Below are positions 39,201-49,600 of a stretch of 64,000 nt of DNA, piece after piece. Source of the DNA: Actinostola sp. cb2023. Its lineage: Eukaryota > Cnidaria > Anthozoa > Actiniaria > Actinostolidae. The notes below the pieces were generated by a model. It saw only the letters and a list, made by a program, of their open reading frames with translations. It was not told where the DNA came from and searched no databases. The stretch covers positions 274,001 through 338,000 of the forward strand of contig JAUJYZ010000132.1 in assembly GCA_033675265.1 (NCBI GenBank), in the 5' to 3' direction. Each line of letters begins with the position of its first letter. Position 1 is the first letter of the stretch. Both the position numbers and the translations under genes were made by a program.

Positions 39201-39470
39201 TAGAATTAACGGAGCACATGATGGGGTACCAGGGATTCCTTCTCTTACCTCATTTTCTCTTGGTATATGGGAGTCCCTCCTCTATCAGTTGAACAAAATA
39301 GGAAGCTATACAAAGCTAGTGATCTCTATATTTAATATTTAATGTTAAAGCATTGTCTTGTTTCATTCTATTAGATGATCAAACCTGACCACTGTCGTAA
39401 GAAAAATACACGAATGGGGAAATTTGCAATACAGTACTGCCGTGGGCTTTGTGGTTTTTGTTCCCAATAA
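36259..39470 (+). CDS. ShKT-like six-cysteine secreted peptide 1
   Basis: Predicted 89-residue precursor from exons 36259-36358, 36594-36629, 36772-36809 and 39375-39470; phases 1, 1, 0. A hydrophobic signal peptide (MASLRLMVVFMIGAVLLCQVSA) and an acidic propeptide precede six cysteines at about 47, 56, 65, 80, 84 and 87 (spacing 8, 8, 14, 3, 2). The closing C-x3-C-x2-C is typical of the ShKT superfamily, found in anemone channel-blocking peptides and also in non-toxic secreted proteins. The first two loops are as long or longer than usual, so family membership is likely but the target is unknown. Exon order and lengths match the copies at 43.6-52.4 and 56.0-57.1 kb. Intron 3 is expanded by a 2.3-kb foldback transposon. 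No break in the frame is seen. Confidence 0.75.
36947..39262. mobile_element. long palindromic foldback transposon, CAAGAGA termini, 7-bp TSD
   Basis: Ends CAAGAGAAAATGAGGTAAGAG and its reverse complement. Flanked by GTATATG on both sides (36940-36946 and 39263-39269). Almost the whole 2.3 kb is two inverted arms of about 1 kb around a centre near 37935 (CTACCCGTAGTAAG). Mirror-image short frames on the two strands result from the palindrome. Right-arm insertion of AATAAT units near 38182. Lies in intron 3 of ShKT-like gene 1. Confidence 0.88.
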
Positions 39471-39508
39471 GGTGAGATTGATATCTTTGGTTTATCATTG
39501 ATAAATCC

Positions 39509-39945
39509 ATTGATAAATCCATTCATAAATTCATTCATAAATCCATTCATAAATTCATTCATAAATCCATTCATAAATCCATTCATAAATCCATTCATAA
39601 ATCCATTCATAAATCCATAAATATATCCATTCATAAATCCATAAATCCATTCAATTCATAAATATAGAAATGGAAACTAATGAGGAATATACAGAACAAA
39701 TGTTCGGAAAAATCAGACGCCTCGAGCGGGATTCGAACCCACGACACCCCGATTTCACGACAAGTACAGCGGTGTAGAGCACCTGTCATGAAATCGGGGT
39801 GTCTGATTTTTTCCGAACATTTGTTCTGTATATTCCCTTATGGTCTCTCTCTTGATATTCGTCATTAGTTTCCATTTCTATATTTATCATAGTTCTTTAC
39901 CATTCATAAATCCATTCATAAATCCATTCATAAATCCATTCATAA
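39509..39945. repeat. (ATTCATAAATCC)n satellite interrupted by a hairpin
   Basis: About 12 copies at 39509-39655 and four more at 39901-39945, separated by the tRNA-like hairpin element, which seems to have inserted into the array. Confidence 0.85.
39683..39836 (-). mobile_element. tRNA-derived SINE-like hairpin
   Basis: On the minus strand a perfect B box is present (GGGTTCGAATCCCGC, 39724-39740) with an A-box-like GGTGCTCTACACC upstream. Arms including GAACAAATGTTCGGAAAAA flank it as an inverted repeat. A functional tRNA is unlikely, since I see no 7-bp acceptor stem and anticodon loop in standard spacing. Confidence 0.6.
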
Positions 39946-40604
39946 TGATTTATCATAATTTGAGTTCTCCCAGTGTATCTTTTTTCTTTCCCTCCTAATT
40001 TATCTCTCTCTCTTTCTCTCTTTCTTTCTCTCTCTCCCTCTCCTTCTCTCTCTCTCTCTTTCTCTCTCTTTCATTCCTTTCTTTTCCTTTCCATGCATTT
40101 ATAGCTCGATTTTGTTTTTGTTTTATTTTAATTTAGTTAACATTTATTAAAATAATGAAAGGCATGTTTCATAACGGTGCATTCATTTCATTTTGCAGCA
40201 AATCAGTCAAACCGTGACCTTGACCGTCTGTGGAATGGACAATGAAATGAATGATCGATCACTTAGTAGTATACATGTATTCAACAATCGCTAGCGAAAT
40301 GTAAAACAATAAACTGAGCTGCATTAGAAAACTACACGAGTGATTGGTATTAATACCATAGATAAATGATGCCCAGACATTATGCTGAGTCACCGTATGT
40401 TACGTATAGGATGAAGATTTCGGCGCCATCCGCGCTATCCGGGCATTACACCAATCAGCTTAGTGATCAAAGAGGGAGGGAACAGTCGGATCCTAGTCCC
40501 ACTAAATAACTGCCCCGCACCACTAGGCTATCGTGCACGCTTATTGATTTGGAGGACAAAATAACCTAGTGTATCCCGTGAATGGACTGTCTATTGTTGT
40601 GCAA

Positions 40605-40890
40605 ATTACTATGGTCCCGTGGCTCGCACTAAAACACAGCGCCTCGGAAAGCACATGGCCCGGGGATCGATTCCTCGCTCCGACGATTTTTTCTTCTTCT
40701 TTTTATGTTTATTTTTGTAAGAACAATTTTATACTCACGAAAATGATAATTTTAATAACGCCAAATAATTTAAAATAATTAACAAATATTAAGTTATTTT
40801 TAATAATATATATATGAAGTCTGTGTTCTCAAGACGGTCTTGTAAACTATAATAGACCCATTTTGTAATAACAGTTCTCATATAGAAGTA
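40605..40890 (+). mobile_element. tRNA-headed SINE, copy 1
   Basis: The head has a TGGCTCGCACTAAAAC A-box-like and GGGGATCGATTCCTCG B-box-like motif. The body (TATACTCACGAAAATGAT, ATATGAAGTCTGTGTTCTCA) and 3' end TTTTGTAATAACAGTTCTCA recur at 52.8-53.0 kb. Short 3' fragments are at 58.9 and 63.9 kb. Confidence 0.7.
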
Positions 40891-41008
40891 GAATGAACTG
40901 TTTGATTTCGTTAAAGGGGGACTAGCACGTAAATTTGTCAAATTTTAATTTAGCGGTTGATTTTCCGAATTCAAATGATTTCATATGAAGTAAGTTATCC
41001 ATTGTACA

Positions 41009-42637
41009 TATATAGCTAATTGCATAATCGTTGTCGGGTCGAAAATCATGAAAGCTATAACCACAAGGAATTCTGGGAAATTAAAACTCTCAAATAACAC
41101 CGTCAAATGATCGACCTTTTTATCCTAGTACTTGTAGGATCTTAGTTAAATAGCTCATTATATACCTTCAAAACTACGAGAACATTGAATGTATCACAGG
41201 TAGCCCAAGCTCAGTATCAGTGGCGTAAATACAGTAAATGTATGGGCTTTCTTGTTCTGGTGTACTTGAATAAATAAAAAAAAAATCGTTTGCCTTTATT
41301 CGACTCGTACTTGTTCCTTGTATTGTCCTTTACCTCTGTAGGAATTTCTAGGCCATTCCGCTTGAAATTGAGAGAGTTACGGCGGTTTAAAAAATAATTC
41401 CCTACCAGTAAGAAAATATAGAAGGTAGGTCACTCATGGCCGCCAGCGAACTCACATGGTCCCACTCAAATGCTCGTAAATCTCTCGAAACTAGACATAA
41501 CGCCAAATTTCTTTCGGTAAACTGTAGTCCAATACAAGTCCGATACATCACACTACCATTCCTTTCTCTTACTCATCACTATCTGCATCCATGAGGAAGG
41601 TTTTTGTGACTTTCATCGGCAACATGAACCTCTGTACCTTCAAGTCTGACACGGATTTTGAACGGCCGTACAAAAATGCACACACCGGGGAGGGACAGAG
41701 GTACAATACAATACAATAGTTTATTTCAACACGTGTCGTCCAGGAGCGTGAAGCTCGTTCAAAATACGAACGTGCAGTATATAATAATCTAATCAAGTTG
41801 ACACTTGAATAAAATTTCGTTCTATCATAGATTACAGTATTTCTTCTGTCAAATTAATGCTTCTGATTTCAAGGAAAAGGCCTTTGGAGCAAATTCCAAA
41901 TGGGGTATTGAAAATCAACACGAATTCGAAGAAAATATTTTGTTATAATCTCTGACAAGATATGGTTGCAATCCTCACGGGAGGGTACGGAAATTTTATT
42001 CAAGTGTCAAATGTACCTCTGTCCCTCCCCGGTGTGTGCATTTTTGTACGGCCGTTCAAAATCCGTGTCAGACTTGAAGGTACAGAGGTTCATGTTGCCG
42101 ATGAAAGTCACAAAAACCTTCCTCATGGATGCAGATAGTGATGAGTAAGAGAAAGGAATGGTAGTGTGATGTATCGGACTTGTATTGGACTACAGTTTAC
42201 CGAAAGAAATTTGGCGTTATGTCTAGTTTCGAGAGATTTACGAGCATTTGAGTGGGACCATGTGAGTTCGCTGGCGGCCATGAGTGACCTACCTTCTATA
42301 TTTTCTTACTGGTAGGGAATTATTTTTTAAACCGCCGTAACTCTCTCAATTTCAAGCGGAATGGCCTAGAAATTCCTACAGAGGTAAAGGACAATACAAG
42401 GAACAAGTACGAGGTGAATAAAGGCAAACGATTTTTTATTTATTTATTCAAGTACACCAGAACAAGAAAGCCCATACATTTACTGTATTTACGCCACTGA
42501 TACTGAGCTTGGGCTACCTGTGAATGTATCTGTATGTAATGCGGCTCATGAACTGATTTCCCATCCATCCTTGCGGTCTCAGCTTCCGTATGATTTATGA
42601 TTTTCAACCCGACAACGATTATGCAATTAGCTATATA
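41009..42637. mobile_element. 1.6-kb foldback element
   Basis: Long inverted arms beginning TATAGCTAATTGCATAATCG and closing with the complement. Inner segments (for example GGTAGGTCACTCATGGCCGC) are also mirrored. The centre is near 41850-41950. The left arm carries an extra insertion (ACAATACAATAGTTTATTTC... GAAGCTCGTTCAAAATACGA) that is absent on the right. It lies between ShKT-like gene 1 and gene 2. Confidence 0.8.
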
Positions 42638-43063
42638 CTATTACATTTGAACATAAAACGATTTCAATTTCATCACAAAACTATTTGATAAAATATTGAA
42701 GATGAAATATATATATTTTTATATTTTAGAATTTCAATTTTTATATTATTTATTTTTAGATTTAGTTTAGTTGTTGTGGCAGGGCTCTTATTGATAGCAA
42801 TACTTTTGGGCTGATTAGGTCACTATTAGTAGCAATACTACAAACTTTTTCAATAAAGAAATAACTGGATAGTGATACATGGACTGGCAGGGTGCATGGG
42901 ACGTACGTGGCCTTGAATCCTATCAACAGAGAAAATAGGGAATCTAATCAACTTCATTGTAAATCTGGCATGCGTTTCACGTACGGCCGCCCAAAACATC
43001 AATTTGCTTCATCGATTTTACACATTTTTTCCTGTTCCTGGCCCAAAAGGATTTTGACTGTTT

Positions 43064-43406
43064 AGAGAAACGCACGCCTGGTAATTATAACCCGAGTAGC
43101 AGCGAATAGCTAGTGTGAAGGTACAAGAGAAACGCACGCCTGGTAACCCGAGTAGCAGCGAACAGCTAGTGAAGGTACAAGAGAAACGCACGCCTGGTAA
43201 CCCGAGTAGCAGCGAATGGCTAGTGAAGGTACAAGAGAAACGAGAAACGCACCTGGTAACCCGAGTAGCAGCGAACAGCTAGTGAAGGTACAAGAGAAAC
43301 GCACGCCTGGTAACCCGAGTAGCAGCGAACAGCTAGTGAAGGTACAAGAGAAACGCACGCCTGGTAACCCGAGTAGCAGCGAACAGCTAGTGAAGGTACA
43401 AGAGAA
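43064..43406. repeat. 54-bp minisatellite, about six copies
   Basis: Units contain GGTACAAGAGAAACGCACGC and AACCCGAGTAGCAGCGAACA. One copy is shortened. Being a multiple of three, it is open on both strands with an 18-residue period; I do not regard it as coding. Confidence 0.9.
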
Positions 43407-43461
43407 AGATTGGGAATGTAAGTGATAAAGTAAATGATCGTGACAGTGATGAAAAGTAGAG

Positions 43462-43590
43462 CAGATTTCGTATGACTGTGAAAAACCACAACGCACGGTC
43501 ACGGCACGGTCACGGCACGGATTCATTCGAAATCCTAAATCATCACGGTCACGGTCACGGTCACGGTCACGGTCACGGTCACGGTCACGG
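43462..43590. repeat. TIR-element end plus (CACGGT)n hexamers
   Basis: CAGATTTCGTATGACTGTGA matches the element end at 30639. It is followed by CACGG/CACGGT repeats (clean hexamers 43543-43590). It lies just downstream of the last exon of ShKT-like gene 2. Confidence 0.75.
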
Positions 43591-43636
43591 CCGATATGAC
43601 TCGGTTGTCATGACAGTAACTCACAACGTACCTTAG

Positions 43637-46600
43637 CTAGCAAATTCTGCACAGATATTTACAGTACTTGACAGCAAACCTTCCCATTCTTGAAGACCTG
43701 CCATCACGGCAATGTTCAGGTTTAATGATCTGTAGCACAAATAAATTACAACATTAAAGAAGCTATGACTGACACTCGCGCTCCATTGAAACATATGAAT
43801 CTGACTACAAAATATAACGATATTTTGCTCAACCTCGTCCAATAATTAATTGTCAATTGTTACTTATTGGATTGAGTCATCCTCGTCCAATATGGCAGAA
43901 TAGTTAAGGTGGGTGAGACGGAAGTTGAGCATATATTGCGTGACCTGATGTATCCAAGAATTCAGTTTCAATCAACAAAGATAATGAGATTTGATTAGAT
44001 TGGAGGATTATTTAATTTGTGAATAAATAATAATAAAAATAAATAGAGGTTATTAGTCGGCTAAGCATCTAATACGGCTGTGTATTTTTACGAGTCATTT
44101 GGTATTTTGGCGAGCCTTTAGGCGAGCCAAAATACATGACGATTAAAAATTCACAGCCGTATTAGATGCTTAGTCGACTAATAAGTTGTTTATTATATTC
44201 TTTGTCAAAGAAACTAGCTATTCTGGTGAAAGAAAAACAACAAATTACAGTGAAAACTTGGAAATCTCTGTATGAGCGCGCTCTAGCCAATGTAGAATTC
44301 TCGCACGCTGATTGGTTAATTTTCATCGCACGACTCTGCATGAATGATTGGAAAGCCAGTTTGAAGTAACTACCCAAAATACGGTCCCATATTTCGCGCG
44401 TTCTTGCACAGGCAGCCCAACCATTGTTTCTGAGGCTTTTATAATTATGAAAAAATGTATTTGCATGCGCGCGTCTTTTTTTTATTGGTTTCCTGTGGTA
44501 GAGCGCGCGCGCGATACGTTGGGTTCCATGTGCATAGAAATGTATAATGTTGGGATCCCTGTGTACATCCTGCGGGACGCGCCCGCAGCAAATGTGTATA
44601 TATTTAAACAAGGTATGAAACTCGGTCACGTGACAAATACGTTTTTGCTCCTAACTATTTGTCATTGTGTGAACATTCAATTTTTCTTCGAATAATTAAA
44701 CTTTACCGTATTCTCGAAACACCTTATAAGTGTCAGTCGTCTAACTTCAACGTACGCTGAGAAACTAATTTTTGAAATTTTGAGCGTCGTGGCCCGATGT
44801 GTGCCGCATGTATGTGGTGCACTTTTCCGTGAAACAGTCGGATTTTACCTTCGAGAGGACATCGACAAGCGCTCGGCAAATCTGAACTATGCTCTTTTTG
44901 GCAAGTTTTAATATTTATATGTTCACTAAACATAAGTCAAAACATCTACAATATACTTTATTTGTTTTCTGTTTTGACTTCTGTAAAGTATTTGTTTTGT
45001 ATTTTGATTTTTATCGATTAAAATCTTCAAAATTGATGCATTGTGTTTTATTAATGCTGAATAGTCACAATATTTAGTACTGCACAACACATTTTTGCTA
45101 TCAGTACTTGTACACAAAATGACAAACAAACGTATTTATTTCAACAATAAGTTTACTAGCTTTTTACACACTGTTTTCGCCGTTCTTTCTGTACAATTTA
45201 TTCACTATATTGATCAGCTGGATAACAACAATTAAATAAATATTATACACAATCGACAAGTTGTGAATGAGTGAATTAGGCCCTGTTTACAAGGAGGGAG
45301 GGTAACCCTAGCAGTAGGGTTACCCTAGTACTAGGGTCAAAGATAGCCCGGGTTTACAAGCGAAATTTCTTAGACTAGGGTTACCCTTCTCCTCGAGTCA
45401 ATTCAATTGCTTGGTAACCGCGCAAGGCTTCGTCATAACAAACAAAATGGCGGAAATGAAAAAAGCCGAGGCTTTTAAAGTCGTACGACGACTTATATTC
45501 TTGTATAATACACAAAATGTCTTATGAAAAATGTCGCTCCACGTCTTTTTATCTTTTCGGGCTACTTTTCCTTTTGTTTTTAGCTGTCGCTGGCCCTACT
45601 TTTAGCTTTTCTAAACGCTTCTCGCCACTGTCTTGATCAACCGCCAAATTGTACTCGTCGATTGAAAAGGCCTGGAAACTAGTACAAAGTTGTCCCGGGT
45701 AGGCGAGTTATCTCGGCAAAACCGTTTACAAGGGAAAAAGATAACCCTAGTGGTAGGGTAACCCTATCCAAGTACTAGGGTTACCCTAGCAGTAGGGTAA
45801 CCCTACCAGCCTTGTAAACACGTACGCGAAAAATACAAGAAACGTACGAGAGCTAGGGTAACCCTAGTACTAGGGTAACCCTAGTGCTAGGGTTACCCTC
45901 CCTCCTTGTAAACAGGGCCTAACAAACATCACAGTTGGAAGCGATAAGCTTACTTTAATACGTTCTTACGAAAAATACGGTAAAAATTACTCTGTGTTTC
46001 TCTCAGATGATAGTAAGCTTATTTGCTAAATGTGTTGTGCTATTTCAGTGACAATAACGAACAACTGTTAATATTTTAGTTCACGGCAGCTTCACGAGTC
46101 CATCGCCATTCATGTCTCCTTCGATGTCAGTGAATTTGAGTTCGTCTATCGTTTTTGCTTCAGATGGTTTATGCTGTGTTGGCATTCCCTTGTGTCAGAA
46201 GAACTATAAGTAAAGTACAAAATTACGTCAAACACTTTCTAGATGAGACAGTCAAAATGTTTAAACAGACTAAAGTACCATCAGTCAGTTGAAAGAGGTT
46301 CCTTGTTGAAGTGTATTTCGATCACTGACAACTACACAAGGGATACATTTTTCGCAGAATGAAGAATTCTGTAAGACTAATAATATTGAGAGAGTATTTG
46401 AAAAATTCAGCTCTACTCTATCTGTTTGGAGAATGCGACGCCTTACGCTGTTTGGAAAGGTCCAAGTGATACGATCGTTGGCAATCTCGAAGCTCCTATA
46501 CGTATATTCAAAATGTCACGTCCCAAAACTTATTATCAGTAAAGTTGAAAAAGAAATGACTAGCTTTCTGTGGTATAGGAAAAAACCAAAAATACGGTAC

Positions 46601-49600
46601 ACAAGTCTTATTAATAATTATGAGAAAGGAGGAGTGAATATGCCGGACCTCGAATCATTAGTTAAAGCACATAGTATGGTTTTGGCAATCGGTATGTTTG
46701 CCCAACCGGAAAAGAAATGCTGGCACATATTCCTAGATCTGTGGCTCCAAAAAATTGGAGGATTGAAGTGTGTGGGCGTAAACTTCGATAGTTCAAAGAT
46801 ACCAAAGAACATAACCTCATTTTATAAATGCATGCTATTAACCTGGGCAGACAATAGTGTATTAGAAGTGGATGAAGATGACCCCCTTACGGTATTGAGA
46901 CAGCCACTCTGGAACAACAAGCATATTCCCTTAGAGACGTGTTACTTTAAAAGATTTATTGATAAGGACATAATCTATGTCACTGACTTATGGTCAAAAA
47001 CTAGTGGCTTTAGTTGGCAAGTGGCTTTAGGTAGAGGGATAGAAGGAGGAGACTTTCTCTGTTGGAATGGTATCATTCATGCCTTGCCAAACACATGGAA
47101 GGTTATTCTCAAACACTCACTTAATAATATCGACTTGGTGGTAAATCCTACTGAGAAAATATTCCTTAATTCAATCCCTTATGATCCAGGAAAAGTTACA
47201 AACAGAATTATATACGATATTTTGATTATTCACAAAGCAAGACAACCTACGGCCCAAGCTGATATTAACCGTAAGGCAAATGGTAGGGTCATAAACTGGA
47301 AAAATGCTTATACTCGCATATATGATACCACCATAGAAACGTACCTCAGAAGTTTTCAATATAAACTCCTTAATAACTGCCTTTTTCTAAACAAGAAGCT
47401 GTATATGTTTAAGTTAAAGGAGTCACCACGGTGCTCATTTTGCACAAATGAGTTGGAAACGGTACAGCATCTTTTTGTGGAATGCTCGAGTTCTAAAAAT
47501 TATTATTTTATAATAAGGGAGTGGCTGTCCCAGTGGGGGATTTTTCTCCCTGCATTAAGCTACGTAAATATAGTATTAGGGGTGGATGGAGCGCCAAAGC
47601 TAGTTAACTTTATACTCCTAATATATAAGCTTACGCTATATCAAGCCAGACCGCAGGGCGCCCCACCTAACCTTACCCATTTTATCGTACGGCTCAAAGA
47701 ATATGAGGAAATTGAATACAAAATTGCCTTCAAGAACAACAAACTGAATGTACATTTAATGAAATGGGGAATGTTAAAGGGTCCTTTAAGCTAAATGATC
47801 AAATTAAAATAAGCACTTGGACATTGGAAGCTACACACGAATCCCTAAACTATAGCGCCAAGTTCTATGTGTGTGTTTAATTGCTTTCAAGTTAAAACTA
47901 TCTATATGAACATATATTCTTGTAAAATAATTATATATAATTTTTGTGTAATTGTATAATTGTTATGATAGTACTAATAAAAAAATAAAAAAAATAAAAA
48001 ATAAAAAAAATAATTAAAAAAACTACACAAGTCAAATCAGTTCTGCATAATTTATGAAAAAAACTGATTTGTTGAGGAATATAAGCAGCCCTTCTGCCCT
48101 AGTATAGGCAAGTCCTTTTATTAGAGAACATTTAGAGCAAATACTACGTAAAAACCTTGACAAAAATACTTTTAGTTCAGCTTACTTTTCAACAAAACTT
48201 TCTCACGTGTCGAGCAAAACATATCCAAAGTTTCTCCACCATTCAAAATGAAAAAGGGCTACTTTAAAATCGTCAAATTTCTTCTAAATTTACTTAAAGC
48301 TGACATGAATTGTGAACTTCTAAACTTACCATGAATAGGGAATAGAATCCTAACGTTTACACCGAAACAATCAGTCTTTCTTGATATGAACTTCACTTCG
48401 ACGCCCCGCCATTAGCGACAAAATAACGACTTCACCTTGGGTACCCCCCACGGGCCTGTAGCGTACGACGACTTCGGCTCTTCGGTTCACGGAAAAGTGC
48501 ACCATCTACTTGCGCCGCACATCAGGCCATCACGTGACTGGAGTTTCATACCTTGTGTAAATATACACATGTACTGCGGGACGCGCGGGACGCGGGACGC
48601 ACACAGGAAGCCCAACATTATACGTTACTCAACACAGGGAACCCATGTCCAACATAATACGTATTGCGCGCGCGCGCTCTCTACCACAGGAAACCCATCA
48701 AAAAAGATGCAAATATCATTTTATTGATATTTAGTAGCCTCAAAAAGAATGGTTGAGCTGCCTGTGTTCAAGCGTGATGTTTTGCCGCCGTGAATGTTCA
48801 GCGTGATTATCGGAATTCTAAAACCTATCTGCAAGCTTCTTCCCGGCCCTGCTAACAGTCTCATATAGACGATTTTATAAGCTATGGAGACTGCATCGGG
48901 AACTGAACAGACTGAGGTGAGGATATTTTTTATAATTTTCAATTGAAATGATCGATGTTGTGACTTTACTTTCGAACAACATTCCGGTCAGTAAGTTATG
49001 TCACTATCAGGTGATGGCCTTTCTTTGTTTTTTTTCCTTTATACTATATAGACGAATGAACCATGCACCTGGAAAACTACATATGTTCACGCAGAACGAC
49101 TGAGAGTTCGCGTGGTTGTCCATGCAAGACTATCCTTCGAGATCAGTCGCTCCTCTATCGTAAGAAGATGAAGGGCAAATGAGTCGTCTGAACGATATCC
49201 AGTACGAAATTTAGTTCTGTTACAGGATGTAGAAACCGCAGCAGATAACCATCAACGGCTGTGTGTCTTCTGGTAGTCTCTATTTATTTCTTTGACTGAC
49301 TTATAAAGTCTTCTCCTTCCACTGCCGCTTCGACGGCCGCCATGAAATTTGTTTTGGTTGTTGAACAACTCTCATTATCATCCCTCATTGTCCAATAATA
49401 CTCAAAATATTATCCTCCGACTAATGGAGGATGTCCAAAGACTAAATCGAAATGGTCACTCCACAGCCATGCAGTTCAAAAGATTACAAAGATTTACATG
49501 GATTAATGAACAACGCTATCTCACGGGTGAAACTTGAAAAAATTGGGCCAGTGTTTTCAAGATAGAGCTTATCGACCGCGCATGCGCCACGGATGACATA

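Noticed and set aside
39683..39836. Functional tRNA gene
   Set aside because: The B box is good, but I could not lay out a standard cloverleaf; the inverted flanks indicate a mobile element.
45279..45919. Interstitial telomere
   Set aside because: Words are in both orientations inside a TA-flanked inverted-repeat element, not a head-to-tail TTAGGG array.
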